The notes: generated by a model from the letters alone, not told the origin. A stretch of 64,000 bases of DNA from Nocardia sp. BMG51109 (GCF_000526215.1 NZ_JAFQ01000004.1:8184001-8248000); one strand, 5' to 3'; shown: positions 27,126 to 35,996, counted from the first letter of the stretch. Translations and numbers: made by a program.

Positions 27126-27985
27126 CACGCCACCCGGATCGGCAGGAACATGGCGACCACCTGGGTGATCACCAGATTGACCACGATGATGGCGGCCACC
27201 GACAGCACCACCGCGGCGTTCACGCCGTCGGCCACGCCGCGCGGCCCGCCGCGCGCCTCCAGGCCGCGCTGGCAGGCCAGGATGACGACGAGGAAGCCGA
27301 ACAGCGCGGCCTTCCCCAGCGAGATCCACACGTCCGAGAGCGCGGTGAACGCGCCGAAGGTGGCCCAATAGCTGCCCGGCGTCACGCCCTGCGGGCCGAC
27401 CGCGATGAGATAGCCGGCCACGATGCCGGTGAAGACGATGAGGATGTTCAGCAGCGGAGCCACCAGCAGCATGGCGGCCACGCGCGGGACGACCAGCCGG
27501 TGCACCGGGCTGATGCCCATGGTGCGCAGCGCGTCGATCTCCTCGCGCACGGTCCGCGCGCCCAGGTCCGACGCGATCGCCGAGGCGCCCGCGCCGCCGA
27601 GCAGCAGGCCGGTGGCGATGGGGGCGCCCTGCTGGATCACCCCCAGCCCGCCCGCCGCGCCGACCAGCGAATCGGCGCCCAGCTGATGAATCAGGTTGCC
27701 CACCTGCACCGAGACGACGACGCCGAACGGAATCGCCATCAGCACGGCGGGAATGGCGGTGACGGTCACGAGATACCAGGCCTGCGACAGCATCTCGCGC
27801 CACTGGAAGCGCCCTCGGACGAGGTCGACCAGCAGACCGCGGGACGCCTCCGCCGCCATGTCGACCGTGCGGCCGAAGGTCCGCAGCGCGCCCTGCGTCG
27901 TCTCCGAAAGATTGGCGCCGATCAGGCGCAGCGCGCCTCCCTCACGGCCGAATGCCCGTCCTCGACTGCCTGCTACGACCGTCAC
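27125..27985 (-). CDS. yrbEA: YrbE/MlaE family permease, first subunit
   Basis: The 286-residue MlaE-type permease carries the segment GASAIASDLGARTVREEIDALRTMG and five or so hydrophobic helices. It is the first gene of the mce operon, which runs to at least the Mce-associated gene and probably to the acyl-CoA dehydrogenase. Transcription is divergent from a TetR gene, the usual arrangement for repressor-controlled mce loci. Confidence 0.9.
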   Translation of the reverse strand: MTVVAGSRGRAFGREGGALRLIGANLSETTQGALRTFGRTVDMAAEASRGLLVDLVRGRFQWREMLSQAWYLVTVTAIPAVLMAIPFGVVVSVQVGNLIHQLGADSLVGAAGGLGVIQQGAPIATGLLLGGAGASAIASDLGARTVREEIDALRTMGISPVHRLVVPRVAAMLLVAPLLNILIVFTGIVAGYLIAVGPQGVTPGSYWATFGAFTALSDVWISLGKAALFGFLVVILACQRGLEARGGPRGVADGVNAAVVLSVAAIIVVNLVITQVVAMFLPIRVA

Positions 27986-28180
27986 TGCCGAACGCCTCCT
28001 TGCGCTGGGCCACGCATCCGGCAGCGGCGCCGGGTGCGGTGATGCACTTCACAATCCAATTGCGATACAAGTGTACGGTAACAAAATCGGTTGTAAAGCC
28101 CCAACTTCGTTTGCACTGTATACTGTATGTTCGTATTACCGCTGCGCACCGGTCACGTCAGCGAAGACGAAAGAGGAGAG
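27986..28180. promoter_or_regulatory. AT-rich divergent promoter and operator region, mce/TetR
   Basis: The segment 28045-28130 is much richer in A and T than its surroundings. It contains several TACA/TGTA elements, including TACAAGTGTA and ACAAAATCGGTTGT, which are short inverted repeats. TATACT at 28119-28124 resembles a -10 for the TetR gene. The likely reading is overlapping promoters with a TetR operator that controls both the mce operon and TetR-FadD. Confidence 0.4.
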
Positions 28181-28930
28181 ATGGTCGATCCCCGTGCCAC
28201 CAACGACGATCTGACGGCCAGGGCGCGCATCCGCAATGCCGCCATGGACCTGTTCGCCGAGTACGGCGAGGCGCGGGTGTCGCTGCGCGCGGTCGCCTCG
28301 GAGGCGGGACTGTCGCTCGGGTTGTTACAGCACCACTTCAAGACCAAGGCGGGGCTGCGCGACGCCGTGGATCAGCTGGTGGTCGACTACTTCGCGCACG
28401 CCGTGTCGTCGGTGCCGCCCACGGGGAGCGCGGCCGAGGTCGCCGCCGCCCGCGACGAGGCGGTCAGCCGGATGCTGTACGACAACCCGGTCGTGGTGAA
28501 CTACATCCGGCGCGCCGTCCTGGAACCGTCCGAGACCCGGATGCGCCTGCTGGAAGCGATCATCGACCTCACCCGGCGGGAGGTGACCGCGCTGCGGCAC
28601 GCCGGCCTGGCCTCCACGAGCCGGCCCGAGTCGAATCAGATCCTGGCGGTGCTGGTGCGCCAGCTCGGCGAGCTGCTGCTGTCGCCGCTGGTGGACGCGG
28701 TGTGGGAGCGAGTCGCCGATACCGAGACGCCCAAGCCGCGGATGTCGATCGCCCTGGACGACCGAGCCGACCGAGCCGACCGAGCCGACCGAGCCGACCG
28801 AGCCGACCGAGCCGACCGAGCCGACCGAGCCGACCGAGCCGACCGAGCCGACCGGACCGAGCAGGCCGACCGGGCCGACCGGACCGAGCAGGCCGACCGG
28901 GCCGAGCAGGCCGAGCAGGCGGAGAGATGA
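28181..28930 (+). CDS. TetR-family regulator with Asp-Arg-Ala repeat tail
   Basis: The N-terminal TetR HTH (RIRNAAMDLFAEYGEARVSL, then EAGLSLGLLQHHFKTK) is followed by a helical ligand domain. From about residue 193 the C-terminus becomes a low-complexity tail of DRA triplets and TEQADRA variants, about 55 residues of alternating acid and base. ATG 28181 follows AGGAG closely; ATG 28127 is an alternative start without RBS. The stop overlaps fadD as ATGA. It probably represses the divergent mce operon and its own operon, with an acyl-CoA or lipid as inducer. Confidence 0.85.
   Translation: MVDPRATNDDLTARARIRNAAMDLFAEYGEARVSLRAVASEAGLSLGLLQHHFKTKAGLRDAVDQLVVDYFAHAVSSVPPTGSAAEVAAARDEAVSRMLYDNPVVVNYIRRAVLEPSETRMRLLEAIIDLTRREVTALRHAGLASTSRPESNQILAVLVRQLGELLLSPLVDAVWERVADTETPKPRMSIALDDRADRADRADRADRADRADRADRADRADRADRTEQADRADRTEQADRAEQAEQAER
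28760..28849 (+). repeat. Ten perfect 9-bp tandem repeats (GACCGAGCC)
   Basis: The unit GACCGAGCC occurs ten times without a mismatch, encoding (DRA)10 in the TetR tail. Diverged copies continue to about 28925. Because the unit is three codons, slippage would change tail length without a frameshift. It has no spacers and is not a CRISPR array. Confidence 0.95.
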
Positions 28931-30744
28931 CCGGCGTCCAGCCGCGCACCCTGTGCCAGGCATTCCAGGAGACGGCCGCGAGACGGTCGGGGGCGGTCGC
29001 CGTGCGCGCCCTCGGCGGCACGCCCAGCCTCACCTGGCGCGAATACCGCGAACGGGTCGGCACCATCGCCCGCGGGCTGTCCGCGCTCGGAGCCGGTCCG
29101 GGGAGCACGGTCGCCCTGATGCTCACCAACCGGCCGGAATTCCACCTGTGCGACACCGCCGCGCTGCACACCGGAGCGACGCCGTTCTCGATGTACAACA
29201 CCAATCCGCCGGAGATGCTGGCGTATCTGCTCACCCATGCCGAGAGCCGAATCGTCTTCTGCGAGAAGCAGTTTCTTCCGCAGTTGCGTACCGCGGCCGA
29301 ACTCGGCGGCAAGGTGGAACATCTGGTCTGCGTCGACGGCGAGCCCGAGGGCACGATCGGGCTGGAGCGGCTGGAGCGGTTGCCGGCACCCGGATTCGAC
29401 GCCGAGGCCGCCTGGCGCGCCGTGCGCCCCGACGACGTGCTGACCATCGTGTACACCTCCGGCACGACCGGCCCGCCCAAGGGCGTCGAGCTGACCCACG
29501 CCAACTTCATCGAAAACGCCCGCATCACAGACGAACTCGGCGGTGTCGACGGGAGCGATCGCACGGTGTCGTATCTCCCCGACGCCCATGCCGCCAACCG
29601 ATGGTTCGCGCACTATCTGAATCTGCTCTACGGGATGCCGATCACCACGGTCGCCGACATGAAGCGGGTCCCCGAGGCGCTGGCGGAGGTCCGGCCCACC
29701 GTATTCCTCGGCGTGCCGCGGGTCTGGATCAAGGCGAAGGCGGGCATCGAGGCGGCGCTGGCCGCCGAGACCAGCCCGGTCCGGCGCGCGCTCGCCGACC
29801 GGGCACTGGCGGTCGGCGTGGCCCGCGCCCGCGCCGCGTCGAGCGGCCGGCGCGACGGCCCCGCCCGGCGAATCGAATACGCCGTCGCCGATCGGCTCGT
29901 GCTCGGGCGGATCCGCCGGCGCCTCGGCCTGGACGCCCTGCGCATGGGTGTCACCGGCGCCGCGCCGATTCCGAACGAGGTGCACGAATTCTTCCTCGGC
30001 CTCGGCCTGCCGCTGTGCGCGGCCTACGGGATGACCGAATGCACCGCCGGGGCCACCACCGACCGGCCCGAACACATCAAGATCGGAACCGTCGGCCAGC
30101 CGCTGCCCGGCGTCGAGGTGCGGCTGGAGGCCGACGGCGAGGTCCTCGTCCGCGGCGCCAACGTGATGCGCGGCTACCGCAACGACCCCGAGAAGACCAC
30201 CGTCACAGTGGATTCCGAAGGCTGGCTGCATACCGGCGACATCGGCGCCTTCGACGCCGAGGGCTTCCTCACGATCATCGACCGCAAGAAGGAACTCATC
30301 ATCAACGCGGCCGGTAAGAACATGTCCCCCACCACGATCGAGAACGCCGTCACCGCCGCCACCCCCTTGGCCGGCCCCGTCGCGGTGATCGGCGACGCCC
30401 GCCCGTACAATACCGCCCTCATCACCCTCGACCCGGACACGGCCACCACTTTCGCCGCAAGCCAAGGCATCCCGGACACGTCGATCGCGTCCCTAGCCGC
30501 CCACCCCGCCGTGCACCGCGCCATCGAGGCGGCCGTCGCCGCCGCCAACACCACCCTCTCCCGAGTGGAACAGATCAAACGCTTCACCATCCTGGACCAC
30601 CCCTGGGAACCAGGCGACCGCCACCTCACCCCCACCGCGAAACTCAAGCGCAAACCCATCGCCGAGGACTACGCCGCCGTCATCGACTCGATGTACGCCG
30701 AGCCTGGGCCCCGGCCCGCCGCCCAGGCTCATGGGAAGGAGTAG
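28927..30744 (+). CDS. Long-chain fatty-acyl-CoA ligase (FadD-like)
   Basis: The 605-residue AMP-forming ligase has the P-loop YTSGTTGPPKG, the adenylate-binding YGMTECTAG, the GWLHTGDIG motif, RKKELIINAAGKN and the C-terminal catalytic Lys in LTPTAKLKRK. It activates a fatty acid (or steroid side-chain acid) to an acyl-CoA. It starts inside the TetR stop codon, so both are one transcript. Divergence from the mce operon suggests activation of the imported lipid. Confidence 0.9.
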   Translation: MTGVQPRTLCQAFQETAARRSGAVAVRALGGTPSLTWREYRERVGTIARGLSALGAGPGSTVALMLTNRPEFHLCDTAALHTGATPFSMYNTNPPEMLAYLLTHAESRIVFCEKQFLPQLRTAAELGGKVEHLVCVDGEPEGTIGLERLERLPAPGFDAEAAWRAVRPDDVLTIVYTSGTTGPPKGVELTHANFIENARITDELGGVDGSDRTVSYLPDAHAANRWFAHYLNLLYGMPITTVADMKRVPEALAEVRPTVFLGVPRVWIKAKAGIEAALAAETSPVRRALADRALAVGVARARAASSGRRDGPARRIEYAVADRLVLGRIRRRLGLDALRMGVTGAAPIPNEVHEFFLGLGLPLCAAYGMTECTAGATTDRPEHIKIGTVGQPLPGVEVRLEADGEVLVRGANVMRGYRNDPEKTTVTVDSEGWLHTGDIGAFDAEGFLTIIDRKKELIINAAGKNMSPTTIENAVTAATPLAGPVAVIGDARPYNTALITLDPDTATTFAASQGIPDTSIASLAAHPAVHRAIEAAVAAANTTLSRVEQIKRFTILDHPWEPGDRHLTPTAKLKRKPIAEDYAAVIDSMYAEPGPRPAAQAHGKE

Positions 30745-30746
30745 TA

Positions 30747-30986
30747 CTATCCCGGACCCGCGTAGCTGGCCTGCCAGCAAGTATGGGAGGTATTGGGTCG
30801 GAAGACTTTTTCACCCTGCCTTATTTTGTCGCATGATTGAAAGTCCGGGAAGGGCCCGACACATGTCTCCCAACCTACCGTCCAGCACCGAGTGTTCGGA
30901 ACTTCAGCATTGGACACTCCCGGCGACAAGACGGCTACGGACGCCGCACCCACTGCGATCAGCAGCATTGCAGGCAATTTCTTCAT
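30747..30986 (-). CDS. Small secreted cysteine-containing protein
   Basis: The protein has 79 residues with a clear Sec signal peptide (MKKLPAMLLIAVGAASVAVL, likely cleavage after SNA) and a mature domain of about 50 residues containing four cysteines, which could form two disulfides. ATG 30986 has AAAGGA upstream. It ends 2 bp from the fadD stop (convergent). The family is not recognised; Nocardia and Mycobacterium have many small secreted proteins of this design. Confidence 0.7.
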   Translation of the reverse strand: MKKLPAMLLIAVGAASVAVLSPGVSNAEVPNTRCWTVGWETCVGPFPDFQSCDKIRQGEKVFRPNTSHTCWQASYAGPG

Positions 30987-31122
30987 CGGATTCCTTTGTG
31001 CCACACCCGCTGACGCCATGAATTCCGACCTCATCACATCGGCGGCCTGCTTGCTATTGTCGTAGGAATCGTGCAATATGCTCCGGCTGCAGTCTTGAAC
31101 AGATTCAACCCTCGTGCCGCGA

Positions 31123-31344
31123 TCAGTGTTTCTCGTTCTCGGCGAGTTGACGCAGCCCGGCGACCATCTCGGCGAGAGTGCCGAGCGTGTCGGTCCACAT
31201 CGGTGGTCGAGCCGGAGTTCCGTCACGCAAGGTGGCCAGGACCCGGTGCGGTATCGTCGAAACCCCGTTTGCGACATTGCTGCGCGACACGGCGCACCGC
31301 CCTACGGAACTCGGCGCATGCGCCGACAGCGGAGTCCTCACCAT
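31123..31344 (-). CDS. Possible small hypothetical protein
   Basis: A 73-residue frame begins at ATG 31344, overlapping the stop of the VOC gene (ATGGTGA). It ends in a helical stretch (TLGTLAEMVAGLRQLAENEK). The coupling argues for a gene, but the composition is only moderately protein-like and no homologue is recognised. Confidence 0.3.
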   Translation of the reverse strand: MVRTPLSAHAPSSVGRCAVSRSNVANGVSTIPHRVLATLRDGTPARPPMWTDTLGTLAEMVAGLRQLAENEKH

Positions 31345-31742
31345 GTGCTCGAATGCCCTTCCCACGGCTCGACCCGGCGGCGGAGCAGGCAGAATTCGTT
31401 GCCCTCCGGATCGGCCAGCACGTGCCACGGTGCGTCGCCGGTCTGGCCGATATCGACCTTTCGCGCACCCGCGGCAAGCAGCCGCTCCAGTTCCGCGGCC
31501 TGATCCCGGTCGGTGGGGTTCACATCGAGGTGCAGCGGCAGTTTCCCGCGCTTCGGCTCGGCGCCGCGAACGAACACCAACGTGGGCTGCGGCCCGCCGA
31601 AACCTGTTCCGGGCGGGCCGATCTCGAGAGCGTCACCACCCTCCCAACCGAGTTCGACGTACCCGAGGACCTCGCACCAGAAGTCCGCCAGCCGCTGCGG
31701 ATCGGCACAGTCGACGACAAGTTCGGTAATCCGGCAAGCCAT
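31338..31742 (-). CDS. VOC-superfamily (glyoxalase-like) protein
   Basis: The 134-residue protein has two beta-alpha-beta-beta-beta modules: ITELVVDCADPQRLADFWCEVLG at the start and LERLLAAGARKVDIGQ then WHVLADPEGNEFCLL at the end. This is the glyoxalase/bleomycin-resistance/dioxygenase fold of the glyoxalase_6 type. The metal ligands of true glyoxalase I are not obvious, so the role may be binding or an unidentified reaction. Confidence 0.85.
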   Translation of the reverse strand: MACRITELVVDCADPQRLADFWCEVLGYVELGWEGGDALEIGPPGTGFGGPQPTLVFVRGAEPKRGKLPLHLDVNPTDRDQAAELERLLAAGARKVDIGQTGDAPWHVLADPEGNEFCLLRRRVEPWEGHSSTW

Positions 31743-31834
31743 CCACACGACACTACGCGTGCGACACACCGGTACCCGATTGGACGGCCGACTACCAGAA
31801 AGTCCGGGCGGAGTTGTGCGAGAGGCGAAATCCC

Positions 31835-32085
31835 TCAGATCCTGGGCGGCGTCGTTTCGGATACCCCCGCCTCGGAGTCCGGCACCCCTGCGTAGCCGGG
31901 GAACCCGGCCTCCGGGTCCCACCCGGCGGCGGCCGGCTCGCCGACCGGCAGGTAGGCACCGACCAGGGCCAGCACGGTGCCCGCCGCGGACATCGGCGAC
32001 GAGCTGAACGCCGCGTCCCCGAGCAGTCTCGGGCGACTGTGCCATCCGTGGAATCCACCTTCTGACCAGCGAGCAAGTGTCGGTA
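31835..32085 (-). pseudogene. C-terminal fragment of an FAD-dependent monooxygenase
   Basis: One minus-strand frame reads LARWSEGGFHGWHSRPRLLG then DAAFSSSPMSAAGTVLALVG and AYLPVGEPAAAG. It follows the second FAD-contact region of p-hydroxybenzoate-hydroxylase-type enzymes (usually LLGDAAF..P..G.GT.LALVGAYVLAGEL). The Rossmann GxGxxG start is absent, the frame meets stops near 32100, and the expected C-terminus is cut. It is a decayed remnant. Confidence 0.6.
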
Positions 32086-32245
32086 TCTCGGCGCAGGAGC
32101 CGGCGGGACAGGCTCATCAGGCATCGATATTGTGATAGGCGGACTCGGCCCACGGGATTCGCCCTGACGCGCAACGGCCGCTGACCGAGGCCGCACATCA
32201 ACCGCGGCAGGCCGATTCGGCTCACCGGCTGTCGCGATGGTGACT

Positions 32246-33268
32246 TCACGGTTGCACGATCTGGACCAGCTGCTTGCCGAGGTTGCCGCCCTCGAAGACC
32301 GCGCGCAACGCGCTCGGTGCGGATTCCAGTCCGCTACTCATGGTTTCGGCGATCGTGATGTCTCCCCGGTCGTGCCAGTCGCGTAATGCCGTGAAGGCTT
32401 GCGGGAATCGGTCCAGATAGTCGAGGAAGAGGAAGCCTTCCATGCGTGCTCGGTCGAGGGCCAGACGCATGTAGTTCCGTGGGCCGCAGGGAGGATCGGA
32501 GCCTTGATAACCGGACGAGATGGCTCCGGCCAGGGCGACACGAGCGTGGCGAGCGAGGTGCGCCAGACCATGCTCGAGGATGCGGCCGCCGACACCGTCG
32601 AAGAAGACGTCGACGCCGTTGGGCGCCAAGCGGGTCATGCGGGCGTCGATGTCGTCGTGCTGGTAATCGATGGCGGCGTGCAGACCCGCGCGATCGGTGA
32701 TCCAGGAGCATTTGCGCGGGCCGCCCGCGATCCCGATGACCGTGCAGCCCAACGCCTTCGCGATCTGGCCCGCGATGGACCCGGTCACGCCGGCCGCGGC
32801 CGATACCAGCACCGTCTGCCCCGGCTCGGGACGCCCGACATCCGTCAGGCCGAAGTACGCGGTCAGGCCGGGTGCGCCGAACAGGCTCAGCATGAGCGTG
32901 GGCGGCACACCGTCGGGAACCACGTTCAGCCCGAACAATCCGCCCTCGGACGCCACGGCGTAGTCCTGCCACCCCACCATTCCCGCGACCCAGCTTCCGA
33001 CCGGATACCGCGGATCGTTCGAGCGGACCACCTCCCCGACACCGCTACCGCGCATCACCGCGCCTACCGGTACGGCGTCGACGTAGTTGTCGGCGTCGTT
33101 GAGCCAGCCGCGCTGGGTGGGATCAATACCCAGCCAGTGCACCCTGACCAGGGCTTCTCTCGCCCCCGGAACCGGCACGGGCCCGCTCCTCAGCTCGAAA
33201 TCGTCGTCCCGCAAGGACCCCTCCGGCCGCCGCCGCACGACCCACTGCCGATTCACCACATCCGCCAC
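32246..33268 (-). CDS. NADP-dependent MDR-family reductase
   Basis: The 340-residue protein is a zinc-free medium-chain reductase related to leukotriene B4 dehydrogenase/curcumin reductase. It opens with the NRQWVVRRRPEG strand typical of this group, and has GLTAYFGL and the nucleotide-binding VSAAAGVTGSIAGQIAKALG with IGIAGG. It would reduce an alpha,beta-unsaturated ketone or aldehyde with NADPH. It stands alone between remnants and a DinB gene. Confidence 0.9.
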   Translation of the reverse strand: MADVVNRQWVVRRRPEGSLRDDDFELRSGPVPVPGAREALVRVHWLGIDPTQRGWLNDADNYVDAVPVGAVMRGSGVGEVVRSNDPRYPVGSWVAGMVGWQDYAVASEGGLFGLNVVPDGVPPTLMLSLFGAPGLTAYFGLTDVGRPEPGQTVLVSAAAGVTGSIAGQIAKALGCTVIGIAGGPRKCSWITDRAGLHAAIDYQHDDIDARMTRLAPNGVDVFFDGVGGRILEHGLAHLARHARVALAGAISSGYQGSDPPCGPRNYMRLALDRARMEGFLFLDYLDRFPQAFTALRDWHDRGDITIAETMSSGLESAPSALRAVFEGGNLGKQLVQIVQP

Positions 33269-33351
33269 CCGGCGATACTAGATCCCTCCCGACACACCCT
33301 TCGAACCATTTACCGTCCCGGAACGCGGGGAATTCGCTCTACGCCGGAGTT

Positions 33352-33855
33352 TCACGGGTTCGACTGTCGCAGTAGCGGTTTGTCGATCTGTTCGCGGAGG
33401 ATGTCGCCGTGGCCCGCGTGCCTGGCGAACTCCTGGACCATGGCGAGCAGTGTCCATCGCATGCTGACCGTGCCCTCGCGGGGATTGTCCTTCGTCTCCT
33501 CGAGGTCGAAGCGGGACGCGATCGTTCGTGATCGGCGGCTCGCGCGCTCGAATTCGGCGACGACGTCCGACAGCGACTCGTCGGCGGCGACGGCGAAGGT
33601 GCCCTCGTCGCGGCGCGAGTATCCATCGCATTCGGATTCGCCGAGTCCCGCCCAGAACCGTTGGAACCAGATCCGTTCCGCGGCCGCGGCATGCTTGATC
33701 AACGAGATCGGCGTCGTCAGCGACGCGACGAGCCGCCGGTGAGCGTCGTCGTCGGACAGGCCGCGCACGGTCTCGATGAGCGCCTCGCGATTGCGGTCCA
33801 GCATGCTCTCGAGGATCACTCGCTCGGTGCCGTTGGTAATTCCGTTGGTACTCAT
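33352..33855 (-). CDS. DinB/DUF664 family protein (first of two paralogues)
   Basis: The 167-residue four-helix-bundle protein of the DinB superfamily has the likely metal ligands His in LIKHAAAAERIWF and the ARHAGHGDILREQ pair near the C-terminus. Relatives include mycothiol-dependent transferases, so a thiol-dependent detoxification role is possible. A close paralogue lies at 38137-38643; they share LESMLDRNR and HAGHGDILREQI. Confidence 0.85.
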   Translation of the reverse strand: MSTNGITNGTERVILESMLDRNREALIETVRGLSDDDAHRRLVASLTTPISLIKHAAAAERIWFQRFWAGLGESECDGYSRRDEGTFAVAADESLSDVVAEFERASRRSRTIASRFDLEETKDNPREGTVSMRWTLLAMVQEFARHAGHGDILREQIDKPLLRQSNP

Positions 33856-34311
33856 GGGGTTTCACTCCATCCTGTGGCGCGGTCGAGGCCTGTGCGTTCC
33901 GTATCGGTGCGGCCGAACGACACAGAGCGGCCGCGCGGCAATCGATCTCGGGAAGCGACGAAACGTCCGGCATCAGGGAACGACCGGGGAAGAGGGGCAC
34001 TCGCCGCACGAGTTGCGGACCGAGCGGGACGACGCGGGCCTGTATCGGCACCGCGGCCCAGACCTGTCGGAAGGCCCGCCGCCAAGGCCAGTATGCCGCG
34101 GATTTCGGTTCCGGGCCACACGTCGCCGACTACGCCCTCACGATCACCGCACCGGCCATGGCCGCGGTCGTCGAATCGGGACGGTGGTCGAATCGGGACT
34201 GCGCCGCGGCCGGTCGGGCGCCGCCCGGCTATCGTCCGGCGAGCTCGGCGGCGGCCGCCGGGTCATCCGGACCATGAACCACCCACTTCCGCAGGTCCCG
34301 GCATCGGCCGA
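33856..34311. other. Intergenic region, no gene seen
   Basis: About 455 bp lie between two minus-strand genes. Both strands are open for long stretches because of GC bias. No frame shows a start with RBS, a known motif or consistent coding character. Confidence 0.5.
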
Positions 34312-35100
34312 TTACTGTGCGGCACTCGCGGATCCTCGTTCTCGCCGGTCTCGCATCGCCTGGGTTCTCAGCACGTCGACCTCGCAGCCCGGCGAGGCCG
34401 GGTCGAAGCCGTGCTCGACCAGCCAGCGGACCCCCAGCAGGCTGCGCAGCGACCACCATGCGCGGATCACGTCGAGATCGACGTCGGTGCCGTAGCCGGC
34501 GACGACGTCGCCGAGGTGCTCCTCGTGTCCCAGCGTCAAGGTGGCGAGGTCGAACAGGGCGTCACCCCGGCCGGCCTCGGACCAGTCGAGCACGCCGGTG
34601 ATCTCGTCACCAGCGACGAACACGTGGGCGACCTGCAGGTCGCCGTGCGTGAAGACCGGTGTCCACGGCCGCAGCGCGGCCTCGGCGACCCGGCGGTTGC
34701 GCGTGACCACGTCGGCGGGAAGGACGCCGTTCGTGCCGAGCCACTCGCATTCGCCGTCGAGTTCCGAGGCGATCTCGTCGAGGCTGCGGCCGGGCCACGG
34801 CGGCAGCGGCGCGTCGTGCAGCATCCGCACGGCGGACCCCGCCGCGGCCCACGCCGCCGACGACGCGGGCGACGGCTCGCCGAGGCGGCCGAGTGCCGTC
34901 CCCGGCAGCGCGGCGAGCGCGAGCACAGGCGGCTTGCGCCACAGGACCTCCGGGGTCGGGACCGGCGCCCTGGCCATCGCCTCGACCTCGACGTCGGTGC
35001 GCGCCTGATCGGCGTCGACCTTCAGGAACACGTCGCCGATCCGCAGGGTCGCGCACTCGTGATGGGCGACGACGACCTCGACTTCTTCCACGTCGGCCAT
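34312..35100 (-). CDS. Aminoglycoside phosphotransferase (APH)-like kinase
   Basis: The 262-residue protein has the protein-kinase-like APH fold: an N-lobe with the Lys in DVFLKVDAD, the catalytic loop THGDLQVAHVFV and the metal-binding GVLDWSEAG. In the catalytic loop the usual second metal ligand Asn of HGDxxxxN is His, a variant I believe occurs in other actinobacterial members. The phosphate acceptor is unknown; it need not be an antibiotic. Confidence 0.8.
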   Translation of the reverse strand: MADVEEVEVVVAHHECATLRIGDVFLKVDADQARTDVEVEAMARAPVPTPEVLWRKPPVLALAALPGTALGRLGEPSPASSAAWAAAGSAVRMLHDAPLPPWPGRSLDEIASELDGECEWLGTNGVLPADVVTRNRRVAEAALRPWTPVFTHGDLQVAHVFVAGDEITGVLDWSEAGRGDALFDLATLTLGHEEHLGDVVAGYGTDVDLDVIRAWWSLRSLLGVRWLVEHGFDPASPGCEVDVLRTQAMRDRRERGSASAAQ

Positions 35101-35629
35101 TATCGAGGGGTACACGACCGATGTCGCCGGATTATCGCGTGCCTGCGACCCGCGAGGGAAATCCGCTGCGGGGAAACGGCCTCGGGTTCGCCGGACGACT
35201 CGGCGCGACAGCCGCGAGGTCGCTCGCCCGACCGGCTGAGTCGATCGTCCGCAGAACGGTTGCAGGAGAACGAGTACGAGGCCCAGCATCGGCAAAGACC
35301 TGTGCCATGACTGTGAATCGAGCCGCGGTTACCGGAACATCAAGATTGCAGGGTGGATTCACCTACCGGGGTGATGCCAGTTACCACCGCGGACACGAGC
35401 CAGCGCCGGACGGGCGGTACGCGCCGCACGGTTGCGCTTCCATACTCCGCACCGCAATGCCGTTGGGGCACAACCAGTCGACCATGCCGCCGCAGCATAG
35501 TTCCAATTGAAACATTCTGTTCACAGTTGATCCATCGCTCGGGGGTCGCCCGGAACCGTATGCTGCCCGGGCGGGCCGGTTGGTGTTGTGCTCGCGGTGT
35601 TCCGTGGCGAATCCTTCGAGAGGGAACTG
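35101..35629. other. Intergenic region, no gene seen
   Basis: These 530 bp upstream of the kinase-like gene and the small secreted gene contain only low-quality open frames on both strands. The stretch 35500-35560 is relatively AT-rich and may hold the promoter of the secreted-protein gene, but no consensus is clear. Confidence 0.4.
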
Positions 35630-35890
35630 ATGTTCGTTGTGCGTTCGATGTTGGTTGGTGGCGCGTGTTCCGCCGCGCTCCTGGGCGGAACCGATGTGGC
35701 GATGGCCCAGGACGCGGGCAGTGCGATGGCCGGGGTTCATGCTGTCGACGGCAGCCTCGCCATCGCCGACGGCTATGGAGTCGCCCAGGGCGACGGTTCG
35801 GGTGTCGGTAGCGGTAGTGGTGACGGCTCCGGTGTCGGGAGTGGAAGTGGGAGCGGCAGTGGTTCCGGCGTAGGCAGTGGTGTCGGCTGA
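35630..35890 (+). CDS. Secreted Gly/Ser-rich protein
   Basis: The protein has 86 residues: a signal peptide (MFVVRSMLVGGACSAALLGG, likely cleavage at AMA-QDA) and a mature chain ending in about 40 residues of GSG/GSGVGSG repeats. ATG 35630 follows AGGGA. The tail should be disordered. It could be a surface or wall-associated peptide; no function is recognised. Confidence 0.55.
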   Translation: MFVVRSMLVGGACSAALLGGTDVAMAQDAGSAMAGVHAVDGSLAIADGYGVAQGDGSGVGSGSGDGSGVGSGSGSGSGSGVGSGVG

Positions 35891-35996
35891 TCTCGACGCC
35901 GAACTCGCCGATGTTGCTGCGGTGGTAGAGGATCCAGCCGCCGCGGCCAGAATGTCGCCCCGGGCGGACCGTTTCGGTGGCCGGGGCGAGTTGATC

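Noticed and set aside
26259..27803. 514-residue frame covering yrbEB
   Set aside because: The first 226 codons overlap yrbEA in another frame; ATG 27125 matches the family start.
28760..28925. CRISPR-like array
   Set aside because: The repeats are contiguous 9-bp coding units with no spacers and no cas genes nearby.
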